The notes below the pieces were generated by a model. The model saw only the letters and a program-made list of their open reading frames with translations. It did no database searches and was not told the origin of the DNA. This document shows, piece by piece, positions 1-9,117 of a stretch of DNA of 64,000 nucleotides (position 1 is its first letter; every line of letters starts with the position of its first letter). This DNA comes from an uncultured Caulobacter sp. (lineage in GTDB: Bacteria > Pseudomonadota > Alphaproteobacteria > Caulobacterales > Caulobacteraceae). A program made the position numbers and the translations under genes. The DNA lies in assembly GCA_913776195.1 (NCBI GenBank), contig CAJYMH010000033.1, positions 22,593 to 86,592 of the forward strand, given 5' to 3'.

Positions 1-155
1 GCGTCATACTCAGCATCCGAGACGGTCGGCGCCTCGTCCTGATAATAGGCGATGTCATGCGCGGCGAGCATGTCGGCGAGCTGGGTCAGCTCGTCCGCGG
101 CTTCGGCTTCGGTCAGGGACTCAATCGGCTTCACGTCGGCATTTCTGGCAGTCAA
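1..155 (-). CDS. ligA: NAD-dependent DNA ligase, N-terminal fragment (runs off window)
   Basis: Only the first ~50 codons are present; the gene continues beyond position 1. The reverse-strand translation contains HDIAYYQDEAPTVSDAEYD, the family Ia signature of bacterial NAD+-dependent ligases (the YY and D-x-P-x-x-SD-x-EYD pattern that binds NMN). LigA seals nicks during replication and repair. The start is uncertain: TTG at 155 is preceded by GGCGGA at a suitable distance, and GTG at 134 is an alternative; no ATG is in frame here. It lies downstream of recN, with a plus-strand peptidase gene in between. Identity is firm from the motif; the start is not. Confidence 0.88.
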   Translation of the reverse strand, partial: MTARNADVKPIESLTEAEAADELTQLADMLAAHDIAYYQDEAPTVSDAEYD

Positions 156-213
156 AGCGGGTTTCCGCCAGCCGTCCTTCCTGCTTGGATGGGCGCAATA
201 ACAAGAGGGCGTC

Positions 214-2070
214 ATGGCCAGGATCATCGCGGCGCTCGGCGCCATCATCGCGGCCGTCGTCATCGCCCTGCTGGCGGCCCGCCCGCCAAGCCCCCTGCCC
301 GCCGACGCGCCGGCCGGCGTCTTCTCCGCCACGCGCGCAATGGCAGACGTTGACGTCATCGCCAGCGCGCCCCACCCCACCGGCTCGTTGGAGAACACCC
401 GCGTCCGCGCCTATCTCGCCGAACGGATGACCGAGCTGGGTCTGGAAGTCCGGGTGCAGCCCTTCGCTGTGCCCGAGGCGACCCGGAAGGCTATGGCCAA
501 GTGGAGCAAGGACCCGGTTCCGGATGAAGGGATCAACCTTATCGGCGTCCTGCCCGGCCGCGACCGCACCCAGCCGGCCGTCCTGCTCATGGCTCACCAT
601 GACACCGTCCCCGGATCGCCAGGGGCCGCCGATGACACAGCCGGGGTTGCCGCTATCTTGGAAACCCTGCGCGCGCTGAAGACGGACGGCCCGCAGGTTC
701 GTGACATAATGGTGCTGTTCTCCGATGCCGAGGAGATTGGCCTGGAAGGCGCGGAAGCCTTTTTCCGCGACCACTCCATGGCCAAGAATGTCGGCGTGGT
801 GGTCAATCTGGAGGCTCGTGGCGGCGGCGGCCGCGCCAACATGTTCGAGACCGGTTCCGGCAACGGCGCGATGATGGACCTCTATGTCCACGCTGTCCGT
901 CAGCCGATGACCAACTCTCTATCGGTCCTGATCTATGACCTGATGCCCAACGGCACGGACTACACCACCGCCAAGAAGCGCGGCGTGCCGGGGTTCAACA
1001 TCGCCTTCATTGGCGATCCGCACCTGTACCACTCGCCCTTGGCGAGCCCCGCAAATCTGGACAGGGGCTCTCTGCAGCACATGGGCTCTCAGACCCTGGA
1101 CTTGACCCGCGCGCTCGCCTCGACGCCGGCCCTGCCGCCCAAGACCGGCGACAAGACATTCAGCGACGTGTTCGGCCAGTTCGTCATCGCCTACCCGCCC
1201 GTGGTCGGCTGGCTGGTTCTGGCCGTCGCCGCGGGTCTGCTGCTGTACGCAGGCTGGCAGGTGCGGCGCGCTGGCGTGATGCCCTGGACCAGCCTGGCCG
1301 GCGGCGTAATTCTGGCCTTCGCGGCAGCCGCCAATGCAGCGCTGTTGCTGACGGTCTTCAACCAGCTGTCCTTCGTCCCCGGAAAGCCGGACTATTACGA
1401 CCGGCTCGCGGCGATCCCGCGCCTGGAGCTTCAAGCCGCTCTCATCGCCTTGGCCGTCCTGCTCGCCGCGGCCGTCCAGCCCGCCAGCCGGCGTTGGCTG
1501 CAGATGTGCCCGCCCGTGATCTTCGCGGCGGCGGGTCTGGCGCTTGGCGCCGCGCCTGTCCCCCTGCTCATCATGGCCGCCGTCGCCACGCTGCTGATCC
1601 CGGCGGTCGCCGCCCTGAAGCCCGGAACCTGGGGCGGGTGGTTCGGTCTCGCCGCCGTGGTGTTCATCCTCGGGATCGTCATGCAGGTGTTCTACCCCAC
1701 GGCGGGAGCGCTCTATGCTTGGCCGCTTCTGCTGGCCGGCCTCATGGCCGCCGGCACGACCTTGCTGGGCCAGCGCTGGGTCTCCGGCTTGGCTGTCCTG
1801 GCCGTGGGAGCCGCGGTCGGCTGCGCATACCTGCTGGGGATATCCCATCTGGCTTTCGAGGGGGTCGGCGCGGACCTGCCCGCCGCCATGGCCCTGCCCT
1901 TGGTGCTGTGCGCCCTGCTGTTGTGGCCGCTGCTTCAGGGGACGCTCAAGCCCGCCTGGGGCCTGACGATCTGCGCAGTTCTGCTGATCGCGGCGGGCGG
2001 CGTGGCCTGGTCTGTGCGGGTCGATCCGATCGCCGACAGCGTGCCGGCCTCCAGCCGCGCCAGCCGCTAG
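214..2070 (+). CDS. Membrane-anchored M28 family zinc aminopeptidase (ERMP1-like)
   Basis: A 618-residue protein with an N-terminal hydrophobic segment (residues 4-21), an M28 zinc-peptidase domain to about residue 310, and then about eight hydrophobic segments to the C-terminus. Metal ligands fit the family: H128-x-D130 in AHHDTV, bridging D140 in AADDTAG, the E173-E174 pair in DAEEIG, E200 in NLEARG and a His in LYHSPLASP. An M28 domain followed by a polytopic tail resembles eukaryotic ER metallopeptidase 1 and its bacterial relatives. The catalytic domain is probably periplasmic and trims peptides; substrate unknown. It is divergent from ligA and its stop overlaps that of recN by 4 nt. GAGG precedes the ATG. 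Confidence 0.82.
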   Translation: MARIIAALGAIIAAVVIALLAARPPSPLPADAPAGVFSATRAMADVDVIASAPHPTGSLENTRVRAYLAERMTELGLEVRVQPFAVPEATRKAMAKWSKDPVPDEGINLIGVLPGRDRTQPAVLLMAHHDTVPGSPGAADDTAGVAAILETLRALKTDGPQVRDIMVLFSDAEEIGLEGAEAFFRDHSMAKNVGVVVNLEARGGGGRANMFETGSGNGAMMDLYVHAVRQPMTNSLSVLIYDLMPNGTDYTTAKKRGVPGFNIAFIGDPHLYHSPLASPANLDRGSLQHMGSQTLDLTRALASTPALPPKTGDKTFSDVFGQFVIAYPPVVGWLVLAVAAGLLLYAGWQVRRAGVMPWTSLAGGVILAFAAAANAALLLTVFNQLSFVPGKPDYYDRLAAIPRLELQAALIALAVLLAAAVQPASRRWLQMCPPVIFAAAGLALGAAPVPLLIMAAVATLLIPAVAALKPGTWGGWFGLAAVVFILGIVMQVFYPTAGALYAWPLLLAGLMAAGTTLLGQRWVSGLAVLAVGAAVGCAYLLGISHLAFEGVGADLPAAMALPLVLCALLLWPLLQGTLKPAWGLTICAVLLIAAGGVAWSVRVDPIADSVPASSRASR

Positions 2071-3764
2071 CCGCCGATCAGGGCCCGCGCGGCGGCGCGG
2101 GCCGCCTCAGTGATCTCGGCGCCGGCCAGCATGCGGGCCGTCTCCTCCTCCCGCGCGGCGGGGGACAGCAGCTCGACCTTCGTGCGCAACGCCTCGCCGT
2201 CGCCCGCCTTGGCGATGCGCCAGTGCGCGTGACCGCGCGCGGCGACCTGCGGGCTGTGGGTGACCACCATCACCTGGGCGTTTCCGGCCAGACGGCGCAG
2301 GCGCAGACCCACGGCGTCAGCCACGGCGCCGCCTACGCCCTGGTCCACCTCGTCGAAGATCATCAGCGGCTGCGCGCCCTCGGCGCGGCCCGCCAGCGCC
2401 GCCTTCAGCGACAGAGCGAAGCGCGCCAGTTCGCCGCCGGACGCGATAGCCCCGATCTCGCCAAACGGGCTGCCCGGGTTGGTCGCCACCTGGAAAGTGA
2501 TGCGGTCCATGCCGGACGGCCCGGCCTTGTCCTCGCCCAGCGGCTCAACCGCCACGCGGAAGCGGGCCTTCTCCAGCTTGAGCGGGACCAGTTCGGCCTC
2601 CACCGCCGCCGCCAGCCGATCCCCCGCCGCCTTGCGTTCGGCCGTCAAGGTTTCCGCAGCGAACAGATAGGCTTCGCGGGCCTCGGCGGCTTCGCGCTCG
2701 GCGGTCACCAGGCTTTCGCCGACGCTCTCAACCGACTGCAGCTTCTGGGCGTACTCGGCCCGGACCAGCGGCAATTCCTCCACCGAGACGTTGAGCTTGC
2801 GGGCCATCCCGCGCAGGGCGAACAGCCGCTCCTCCGTCTTCTCCAGGCGGTCGGGTTCAAAATCAAAGGCGTCGGCGGCGGAATCCACGGCGGCCGAGGC
2901 CTCCTGCGCCTCCACCAGCGCCCGGTCCACGGATTCGCAGGCGGCCATCAGGCGTGACACCGCCGGCCCATCCGGCGCCGCGCCGGCCTGAATGGCTCGG
3001 TCGCGGGCCCGCTCCAAGGCGCGGAACGCCTGCGCCAAGCGGTTTGACAAGCCGTCGCCTGAAAGCTGCTCCTGGGCGGAGGCGATGTCGGCCAGCGCCT
3101 TTTCCGCCGCCCCCAGCAGCGCCCGTTCTTCCGCCAACTCCGTCTCCTCCCCTTCCCGGGGATCGAGACGATCCAGCTCGCCCAGACGCAAAGTCAGCTC
3201 TTCGATCTCGGCCTCGGCGTTGGCGGCTTGGGTACGCAGGCCTTCCAGCACCTCGCGAGCGGCGCGCCAGGCGCTCCAGGCCGAGGCCACGGCCGACGCG
3301 CTCACCGCCCCATAGGCATCGAGCAGCGGGCGGTGGGTCTTGGGATCAAGCAGGCCGACGGTCTCGTGCTGACCGTGGACCTCCAACAACATGCCGCCCA
3401 GGTCTTTCAACACTCCGACACTGGTGGTCTGGTCATTGACGAAGGCCCGTGACCTTCCGTCCGCGCCTAGCAGACGGCGCAGGACCAGATCCTCGCCCCG
3501 GTCGTAGTCCAGACCCTTCTCGTCGAGATAGGTCCACACGGGATGGTCGGGCTTCAGGGCGAACAGCGCGGTGGCCGATGCTTGCGATGCGCCGCGCCGA
3601 ACCAGGCCCGCGTCGGCGCGCATGCCGGTCGCCAGGCCCAGGGAGTCCAGGATGATCGACTTGCCCGCCCCGGTCTCGCCCGTAAGCACGGTGAGGCCTT
3701 CGCCGATGGACAGGTCCAGGCTTTCAATCAGGACGACGTCGCGGATGCCGAGGCCGATGAGCAT
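2067..3764 (-). CDS. recN: DNA repair protein RecN (SMC-like ATPase)
   Basis: 565 residues, close to the family length. The ATPase head is split: Walker A GETGAGKS at residues 29-36, a long coiled-coil middle rich in Glu/Ala/Arg (roughly 150-370), then the ABC signature SGGELARF near 440 and Walker B MIFDEVDQGVGG near 470, followed by the VVTHSPQ switch. RecN acts early in double-strand break repair, holding DNA ends together. It sits between bamD and ligA, 30 nt beyond the bamD stop, an order common around alphaproteobacterial dcw clusters. The stop codon overlaps the convergent peptidase gene. Confidence 0.96.
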   Translation of the reverse strand: MLIGLGIRDVVLIESLDLSIGEGLTVLTGETGAGKSIILDSLGLATGMRADAGLVRRGASQASATALFALKPDHPVWTYLDEKGLDYDRGEDLVLRRLLGADGRSRAFVNDQTTSVGVLKDLGGMLLEVHGQHETVGLLDPKTHRPLLDAYGAVSASAVASAWSAWRAAREVLEGLRTQAANAEAEIEELTLRLGELDRLDPREGEETELAEERALLGAAEKALADIASAQEQLSGDGLSNRLAQAFRALERARDRAIQAGAAPDGPAVSRLMAACESVDRALVEAQEASAAVDSAADAFDFEPDRLEKTEERLFALRGMARKLNVSVEELPLVRAEYAQKLQSVESVGESLVTAEREAAEAREAYLFAAETLTAERKAAGDRLAAAVEAELVPLKLEKARFRVAVEPLGEDKAGPSGMDRITFQVATNPGSPFGEIGAIASGGELARFALSLKAALAGRAEGAQPLMIFDEVDQGVGGAVADAVGLRLRRLAGNAQVMVVTHSPQVAARGHAHWRIAKAGDGEALRTKVELLSPAAREEETARMLAGAEITEAARAAARALIGG

Positions 3765-3794
3765 GGGCCCAAGATCGCCGCGAATCTTCTCGGA

Positions 3795-4781
3795 TTAAAG
3801 GGGCCAGAGGCGCTTGAGGAAGCTCTTCTTGGCCTTGGGCTGCGCCTTAACGGCGGGAGTCGCGGCGGCTTCGCCGGCCGGCGTCTTGGCGGCGGCCTCT
3901 GATTGCTCTACCGGCGGCGGCAGGGTGCGGTTCTTTCCGGCGCCCGTCAGGCGCTCCAGATAGCTGCGCTTGGCGCCGGGCGTGCGCGGCTCGATCGCCG
4001 GGCGCAGGCCGCGGTCGTTCAGCAGCCGGTAGGCGTCGCGGTACCAGATATCGTTCGTGTAGTTGTAGCCCAGCACGGCGCCGTTCTTGGTCGCCTCGTC
4101 GATCAGGCCGACGGTCAGATAAGACTCCACCAGACGGTAGAGCGCTTCGGGCGTATGGGTCGTGGTCTGGTACCGGTCGACGACGGTGCGGAACCGGCCG
4201 ATGGCGGCCAGGGCGTTGCCGTTGCGCAGATAGTGACGACCGATGGTCATCTCCTTGCCCGCCAGCTGGTCGTTGACCATGTCGATCTTCAGACGCGCAT
4301 CCAGGGCGTATTCCGTATTCGGATAGCGCTGGACGACCTCGCGCAGAGAGGCGAGCGCCTGCTCGGTATAGGCTTGGTCGCGTTCAACATCGACGATCTG
4401 CTCGAAGTAGCAGATGGCCTTCAGGTAGTAGGCGTAGACCGTCGACGGATTGCCCGGATACAGCGAGATGAATCGCTCGGCGTCGCCGATGGCCTCGGCG
4501 TAGTCGTTGCCCTGGTAGTGGGCGTAGGCGGTCATCAGAATCGACCGGCGCGACCACTCCGAATACGGGTGCTGACGCTCCACTTCCCGGAAGTAATTGA
4601 CTGCGTCATCCCACTCGCGGCGGTCCAGACGGTCCGCGCCAGTGGCGTAGAGCAGCTCGACCGGGCGCTCCTCGTACTGGATCGTCGGCTTCTTCTTGTT
4701 GCCGGCGCAGCCCGACACAGCAAGGGCTGCGACAAGCGCGGCGCTGACAACGACCGTACGGCTCACAGGGTTACGAAGCAC
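3795..4781 (-). CDS. bamD: Outer-membrane assembly lipoprotein BamD
   Basis: 328 residues starting with a lipoprotein signal; the lipobox AVSGC puts the modified Cys at residue 25. The body is a chain of TPR-like helical repeats with BamD hallmarks (YATGADRLDRREWDDAVNYF, YPNTEYALDARLKIDM). BamD is the essential lipoprotein partner of BamA that inserts beta-barrel proteins into the outer membrane. It is longer than the E. coli protein (about 245 aa) because of a Pro/Ala/Lys-rich C-terminal tail after residue 270, which is probably disordered. It lies 88 nt downstream of lpxC on the same strand, pairing two outer-membrane biogenesis genes. Confidence 0.95.
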   Translation of the reverse strand: MLRNPVSRTVVVSAALVAALAVSGCAGNKKKPTIQYEERPVELLYATGADRLDRREWDDAVNYFREVERQHPYSEWSRRSILMTAYAHYQGNDYAEAIGDAERFISLYPGNPSTVYAYYLKAICYFEQIVDVERDQAYTEQALASLREVVQRYPNTEYALDARLKIDMVNDQLAGKEMTIGRHYLRNGNALAAIGRFRTVVDRYQTTTHTPEALYRLVESYLTVGLIDEATKNGAVLGYNYTNDIWYRDAYRLLNDRGLRPAIEPRTPGAKRSYLERLTGAGKNRTLPPPVEQSEAAAKTPAGEAAATPAVKAQPKAKKSFLKRLWPL

Positions 4782-4869
4782 GAATCCTCACCGGGTAGAA
4801 CAAATCGCGCGCCCCCGCGCCGTCAGCGCTTCTACACCACCCATGAGCGGGCGCAAACGCAGAGAAAGC

Positions 4870-5766
4870 TCAGACGGCTTCGGCGAGATCGGCGGCGTAG
4901 GTGCGGATGCGCCAGGCCGAGGGATTGGCGACCACCGCGCGGGCCAGAGCGTTGTTCAGACCATGACCAGCCAGCACGCCTTCGAAGCGGCCGAGAATGG
5001 GCGAACCGAGCACGTACAGGTCGCCGATGGCGTCCAAGGCCTTGTGGCGCACGAACTCGTCCGGACGGCGCAGGCCTTCGGGATTCAGCACCCGGTCGCC
5101 GTCGATGACAACCGCGTTCTCCATGGAGCCGCCGCGGGCCAGGCCGATGGCGCGCAGCGCCTCGACCTCGTGCACGAAGCCGAAAGTGCGGCAGTTCGAC
5201 AGCTCTTGGCGGAATGTCTGCTCATCCATCTCAAGATCGACGCGCTGACGGCCGATGGCCTTGCTGCCGAAGGCGATCTCGAAAGCGACCTCAAAGCTCT
5301 CCGACGGTGTCAGGACAGCGCGCTTGTCGCCGTCCGTCACCTCGATCGGGCGTAGGATTTCGATATAGCGGCGCGGCGCTTCCTGGCGGCGATGGCCGGC
5401 GCGGTCCAGCATCTGGACGAAAGGCTCGGCCGAGCCGTCCATGATCGGCACTTCCGGGCCGTCGAGCTCGACGATGGCGTTGTCGATATTCAGGGCGGCC
5501 AGGGCGGCCATCAGGTGCTCGATGGTCGAGACCGAGACGCCGGCGGCGTTGTTGATCACGGTGCCCAACTGGGTCTTGCCCACGGACTGAGCCGTGGCCG
5601 GCACGATGTTGTCGCGATCGGTCACATCGGTGCGGACGAAGACGACGCCGGTCTCAACGGCAGCCGGGCGGATAGCCACCCGAACGCGCGCACCGGTGTG
5701 CAGACCGACGCCGGCGAAGATCGCCGGCCCTGCCACGGTGTGCTGAAAATGCGTTGCTGCAGACAC
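4870..5766 (-). CDS. lpxC: UDP-3-O-acyl-N-acetylglucosamine deacetylase LpxC
   Basis: First committed step of lipid A synthesis: zinc-dependent deacetylation of UDP-3-O-acyl-GlcNAc in the cytosol. Numbered from the GTG at 5766 (298 aa) the zinc ligands are H84 (TIEHLMAAL), H241 and D245 (RHKALDAIGDL), with catalytic E83 and H268 (LAGHGLNN). An ATG at 5856 would add 30 residues without family similarity. The GTG is preferred because AAGGA lies 6 nt upstream of it and the encoded start (SAATHFQHTVAGPAIFAGVG) matches the family. A strong terminator separates it from ftsZ, so it probably has its own promoter. Confidence 0.96.
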   Translation of the reverse strand: MSAATHFQHTVAGPAIFAGVGLHTGARVRVAIRPAAVETGVVFVRTDVTDRDNIVPATAQSVGKTQLGTVINNAAGVSVSTIEHLMAALAALNIDNAIVELDGPEVPIMDGSAEPFVQMLDRAGHRRQEAPRRYIEILRPIEVTDGDKRAVLTPSESFEVAFEIAFGSKAIGRQRVDLEMDEQTFRQELSNCRTFGFVHEVEALRAIGLARGGSMENAVVIDGDRVLNPEGLRRPDEFVRHKALDAIGDLYVLGSPILGRFEGVLAGHGLNNALARAVVANPSAWRIRTYAADLAEAV

Positions 5767-5908
5767 GAGCGATCCTTCGAAACAAACATAACCGTCAAAG
5801 ACGCAGACGGTTTCACGCCCCAGTTTCGATTTAAGGGGCGGCTTGCTGCACCGCAAAACAAGTCCTGTTTCGGATTGTTTCTCGCGCAGAGCGTTGAAAA
5901 ATATGGCG

Positions 5909-5942
5909 AAAATAAAACACGCCCCGCGCGGGGCGGGGCGTG
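5909..5942 (-). terminator. Rho-independent terminator after ftsZ
   Basis: On the minus strand CACGCCCCGC and GCGGGGCGTG form a 10-bp perfect stem with a 5-nt loop, followed by TTTTATTTT. It lies 28 nt past the ftsZ stop codon and before lpxC, so it should end the dcw transcript. Confidence 0.85.
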
Positions 5943-5970
5943 CTCAAAGCCTGATTTTGGCCTTTTTTTC

Positions 5971-7461
5971 TTAGTTGGCGAGACGGCGCAGGAAGGACGG
6001 GATCTCCAGGTCTTCGCCTTCGTCGTTCAGTTCCTGCTCGATCGGCTGCGCGATCGGGCGGGCCGAACCACCACCGGCGACGGCGCGGGTCGGCGCAGGC
6101 GTCGGCGCGGCGTCGTAGCGCGGACGGCCGCCGAATAGGCTGAAGAAGCCGCTCTTCTGACGCGGCTCTTCCGCATAGCGGTTGTCCACGAACATCGGCT
6201 CGTCCTCGACCACGTCATCCACCGACGGATCGACGATGCGGGCCACCGGCTGCAGCGGGGCCGGTTCGGGCGCATACTCGGCGACCGGTTCGGCGGCGTA
6301 GAGGTCGGCTTGAGCGATCTCCGGTTCGATCTCGGCGACCGGCTCGACATAGGCGGGCTCGGACGCGGCGACCGGCTCAGGCGCGGCGGCGACCGGAGCG
6401 GTGAAGGTGGAAGCCGGAGCGGCCTTTTCCACGATCAGTGGCGCGGCGCCGGTGTTTTGGGTGCGGGTGGAGCGCGGTTCCGCCGCGATCATCGCGGCGC
6501 CGTCCATGCCGGTGGCGACCACCGACACGCGGATCACGCCGTCCAGCGACGGATCGAAGGCTGCGCCGAAGATGATGTTGGCTTCCGGATCGACCTGATC
6601 GGAGATGGCGTTGGCCGCCTCGTCCACTTCCAGCAGGGTCATGTCCAGGCCCCCGGTCACGTTGACCAGCACGGCCTTGGCGCCCTTCAGCGAAACTTCG
6701 TCCAGAAGCGGGTTCTGGATGGCGTTCTGCGCCGCCATCAGGGCGCGGTCTTCGCCGGTCGCCTCGCCCGTGCCCATCATCGCCTTGCCCATCTCGGTCA
6801 TGACCGTGCGGACGTCGGCGAAGTCGAGGTTGATCAGACCCGGCAGCACCATCAGGTCGGTGATGGAGCGCACGCCCGAGTGCAGCACCTGGTCGGCCAT
6901 GCCGAAGGCTTCGGCGAAGGTCGTCCGCTCATTGGCGAGACGGAACAGGTTCTGGTTCGGAATGACGATCAGGGTGTCGACGTAGCGCTGCAGCTCGGCG
7001 ATGCCCGAGTCCGCCAGGCGCATGCGGTGACGACCTTCGAAGTGGAAGGGCTTGGTCACCACGCCGACGGTGAGGATGCCGCGCTCGCGGGCCGCTTTGG
7101 CGATGATCGGCGCGGCGCCGGTGCCGGTGCCGCCGCCCATGCCGGCGGTGATGAAGACCATGTGGGCCCCGTCGAGGTGCTCGCCGATCTCCGGGAAGCT
7201 CTCTTCAGCGGCGCTCATGCCGACTTCAGGATGCGCGCCGGCGCCGAGGCCTTGCGTGACCTGCACGCCGAGCTGGATGCGACGGTCGGTCTTGGCGAAC
7301 TGGAGCTGCTGCGCATCGGTGTTGCCGACCACGAACTCCACGCCCTCGAGGCCCGCCTCGATCATGTTGTTGACGGCGTTGCCCCCGGCGCCGCCGACCC
7401 CGAAGACGACGATGCGGGGCTTCAATTCAGTCGTCCGCGGCGCCGAGAGAGAAATAGCCAT
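5971..7461 (-). CDS. ftsZ: Cell division GTPase FtsZ
   Basis: Tubulin-like GTPase that forms the Z-ring. From the ATG at 7461 it is 496 aa and begins [20 protein letters not shown], which I recall as the start of Caulobacter FtsZ; an ATG at 7494 would add 11 residues without a better ribosome site. It shows [13 protein letters not shown] (21-33), the tubulin signature GGGTGTG (109-115), and a core ending near residue 325. A long Ala/Pro/Glu linker (about 330-480) then leads to the conserved C-terminal peptide [11 protein letters not shown] that binds FtsA and other partners. It is the last dcw gene, with its own regulated upstream region and terminator. Confidence 0.98.
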   Translation of the reverse strand: MAISLSAPRTTELKPRIVVFGVGGAGGNAVNNMIEAGLEGVEFVVGNTDAQQLQFAKTDRRIQLGVQVTQGLGAGAHPEVGMSAAEESFPEIGEHLDGAHMVFITAGMGGGTGTGAAPIIAKAARERGILTVGVVTKPFHFEGRHRMRLADSGIAELQRYVDTLIVIPNQNLFRLANERTTFAEAFGMADQVLHSGVRSITDLMVLPGLINLDFADVRTVMTEMGKAMMGTGEATGEDRALMAAQNAIQNPLLDEVSLKGAKAVLVNVTGGLDMTLLEVDEAANAISDQVDPEANIIFGAAFDPSLDGVIRVSVVATGMDGAAMIAAEPRSTRTQNTGAAPLIVEKAAPASTFTAPVAAAPEPVAASEPAYVEPVAEIEPEIAQADLYAAEPVAEYAPEPAPLQPVARIVDPSVDDVVEDEPMFVDNRYAEEPRQKSGFFSLFGGRPRYDAAPTPAPTRAVAGGGSARPIAQPIEQELNDEGEDLEIPSFLRRLAN

Positions 7462-7562
7462 CTTTTTGGACCCCAAGTCCTTCGCCGAAGTCATCGAGGG
7501 TTAAGGCGACCCACCTCGCCCGCCCGTCGACGACGGTTCGGTTAACAGTTGAACCACCATCG

Positions 7563-7578
7563 TTAATTGGCAGTTAAC
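7563..7578. promoter_or_regulatory. CtrA-type binding box upstream of ftsZ
   Basis: TTAATTGGCAGTTAAC is an exact TTAA-N7-TTAAC, the consensus for the response regulator CtrA of Caulobacterales and related alphaproteobacteria. It lies 102-117 nt upstream of the ftsZ ATG and overlaps the proposed -10 element, a position suited to repression. In Caulobacter CtrA is known to repress ftsZ; that it does so here is inferred. Further TTAAC half-sites lie at 7542-7546, 7687-7691 and 7706-7710. Confidence 0.75.
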
Positions 7579-7605
7579 TGCATACGCTGAGTCGGAAGGC
7601 GTCAA
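7577..7605 (-). promoter_or_regulatory. ftsZ: Candidate ftsZ promoter
   Basis: On the minus strand TTGACG (7605-7600), a 17-nt spacer and TGCAGT (7582-7577) make a sigma-70-like promoter with a good -35 and a weak -10. A GAGTC (GANTC) site lies in the spacer, and the CtrA box covers the -10 and start region. The start would be near 7570, giving a leader of about 110 nt before the 7461 ATG. Confidence 0.5.
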
Positions 7606-7762
7606 AGAGGCGGAAAACCGAATTTTCCTTGTTGCCTCAAGGAAATGCCGAGTCGAACCGGGCTTCTCTGTGGACAGTTCCAGGCGTTAACCAGCCTGCG
7701 GCGAATTAACCATGAGTCGGATTCGCCACCCGCCAGGAGCGACGAATCTCCTTTTGCGATTC
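7589..7762. promoter_or_regulatory. Cluster of six GANTC (CcrM-type) methylation sites in the ftsA-ftsZ gap
   Basis: GANTC occurs at 7589-7593, 7650-7654, 7714-7718, 7720-7724, 7744-7748 and 7758-7762. At random about one per 256 bp is expected. In Caulobacter, CcrM methylates GANTC and ftsZ transcription depends on it; here the first site lies between the proposed -35 and -10. Control by methylation is an inference. Confidence 0.6.
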
Positions 7763-7763
7763 C

Positions 7764-9089
7764 CTAGAGATTGTCGCGCAGCCAGGCCGCCGCGCGCGCC
7801 AGCGCGCCGGCCGCCGGATCAACCGGCTCACGACGCACCTTCTGGCCCATCAGCTGCTTGGACGAGACCACTTCACGCGGACCGAAAGCGGCGCGTTGCA
7901 ACACCCCGGCCGAAGCGCAGAACGCGGGACCTGACGCCGCGTCGGCGAGATGCGGCAGGCGACGCGGTCGACCCAGGCGGACCGGACGGTCGAACACACG
8001 CACGGCCACCTCGCGCACGCCGGCCAGCTGGCTCGCGCCGCCGGTCAGGACGATGCCCGCGCCCGGCTCAACCGGCGCGCCGGAAGCCTTCAGGCGCTCG
8101 CGCAGCAGCTCCAGCGTCTCTTCCACGCGCGGTGCGATGATGCCCTTCAGCATGGAGCGCGGAGCCACCACTGGACCGGCGCCCGGATCGTCGCCCCGCG
8201 GCGGAGCCTCGATCATCTCGCGGTCTTCGTTAGAGGACGCGATGGCGGAACCGTGAAGGTTCTTGATGCGCTCGGCGCCGACCAGCGAGGTCGACAGGCC
8301 GCGGGCGATGTCCTGAGTCACATGGCCGCCGCCGACCGGCAGGCTGTCCACATGGACCAGGGCGCCGTCATTGAACACCGCGACCGAGGTCGAGCCGCCG
8401 CCCATGTCGATGCAGACAGCGCCGAGATCCATCTCGTCTTCCTCCAGCGCCGCCAGCGCCGAAGCGAACGGCGCGGCCACCACGCCCTCGAAGGACAGGT
8501 GGGCGCGCTCGATGCAGTGGTTGAGGGTGTGGAAGACGTTCTCGTTGATCGAGACGACCAGCAACTCCAGGCCCAGCGCGCGGCCGAACATGGCGCGCGG
8601 ATCCTTGACGCCCTTCTGGCCGTCGACCGACCAGGCCATGGGCAGCATGTGGATCGGCTTGCGGCCGGGCAGCTTGACCTGGGACAGGGCCGAGCCGATG
8701 GCGCGCGACAGGTCAGCGTCGCCGATGGGGCGGGCGCCGAGCGAGACCTGGGCGCGGACGCGATGGCTGGCCAGCTGACCGCCGGCGGTCGACACGGTGA
8801 CGCCCTGGACGGACACGCCGGCCACGGTCTCGGCACGCTCAACGGCCTGGGCGATGGCCTGGGCGGCCTCATCGAGGTTGACGATCGCGCCGCCGCGCAC
8901 GCCGCGCGACTGCACATAGCCGACGCCGGCCGTGGTCAAGGCGCGCTCCTCGCGCTTGATCCCTTCACCCTTCATGATGAAGCAGCTGACCTTGGACGCG
9001 CCAAGATCAACCGTGGCGATGACCGGCTGGCGCTGGAGCGCCGCCTTCAGGCCGTCCCGGGCCTCTCGCCTTTCTTCAATCCTCGACAT
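7764..9089 (-). CDS. ftsA: Cell division protein FtsA (actin-like)
   Basis: Actin-fold ATPase that tethers FtsZ to the inner membrane. From the ATG at 9089 it is 441 aa; the frame remains open to 9176, but the extra 29 residues lack family character. Phosphate-1 loop VDLGASKVSC is near residue 26, phosphate-2 CIDMGGGSTSVAVF is mid-protein, and the adenosine motif VLTGGASQLAGV is near 365. The C-terminus ends in an amphipathic stretch (LARAAAWLRDNL), the membrane-targeting helix of the family. It starts 28 nt after ftsQ; the gap to ftsZ is the regulatory region described separately. Confidence 0.96.
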   Translation of the reverse strand: MSRIEERREARDGLKAALQRQPVIATVDLGASKVSCFIMKGEGIKREERALTTAGVGYVQSRGVRGGAIVNLDEAAQAIAQAVERAETVAGVSVQGVTVSTAGGQLASHRVRAQVSLGARPIGDADLSRAIGSALSQVKLPGRKPIHMLPMAWSVDGQKGVKDPRAMFGRALGLELLVVSINENVFHTLNHCIERAHLSFEGVVAAPFASALAALEEDEMDLGAVCIDMGGGSTSVAVFNDGALVHVDSLPVGGGHVTQDIARGLSTSLVGAERIKNLHGSAIASSNEDREMIEAPPRGDDPGAGPVVAPRSMLKGIIAPRVEETLELLRERLKASGAPVEPGAGIVLTGGASQLAGVREVAVRVFDRPVRLGRPRRLPHLADAASGPAFCASAGVLQRAAFGPREVVSSKQLMGQKVRREPVDPAAGALARAAAWLRDNL

Positions 9090-9117
9090 CGAGTTCCCCA
9101 ACCCAGCTTTCTGCCTT

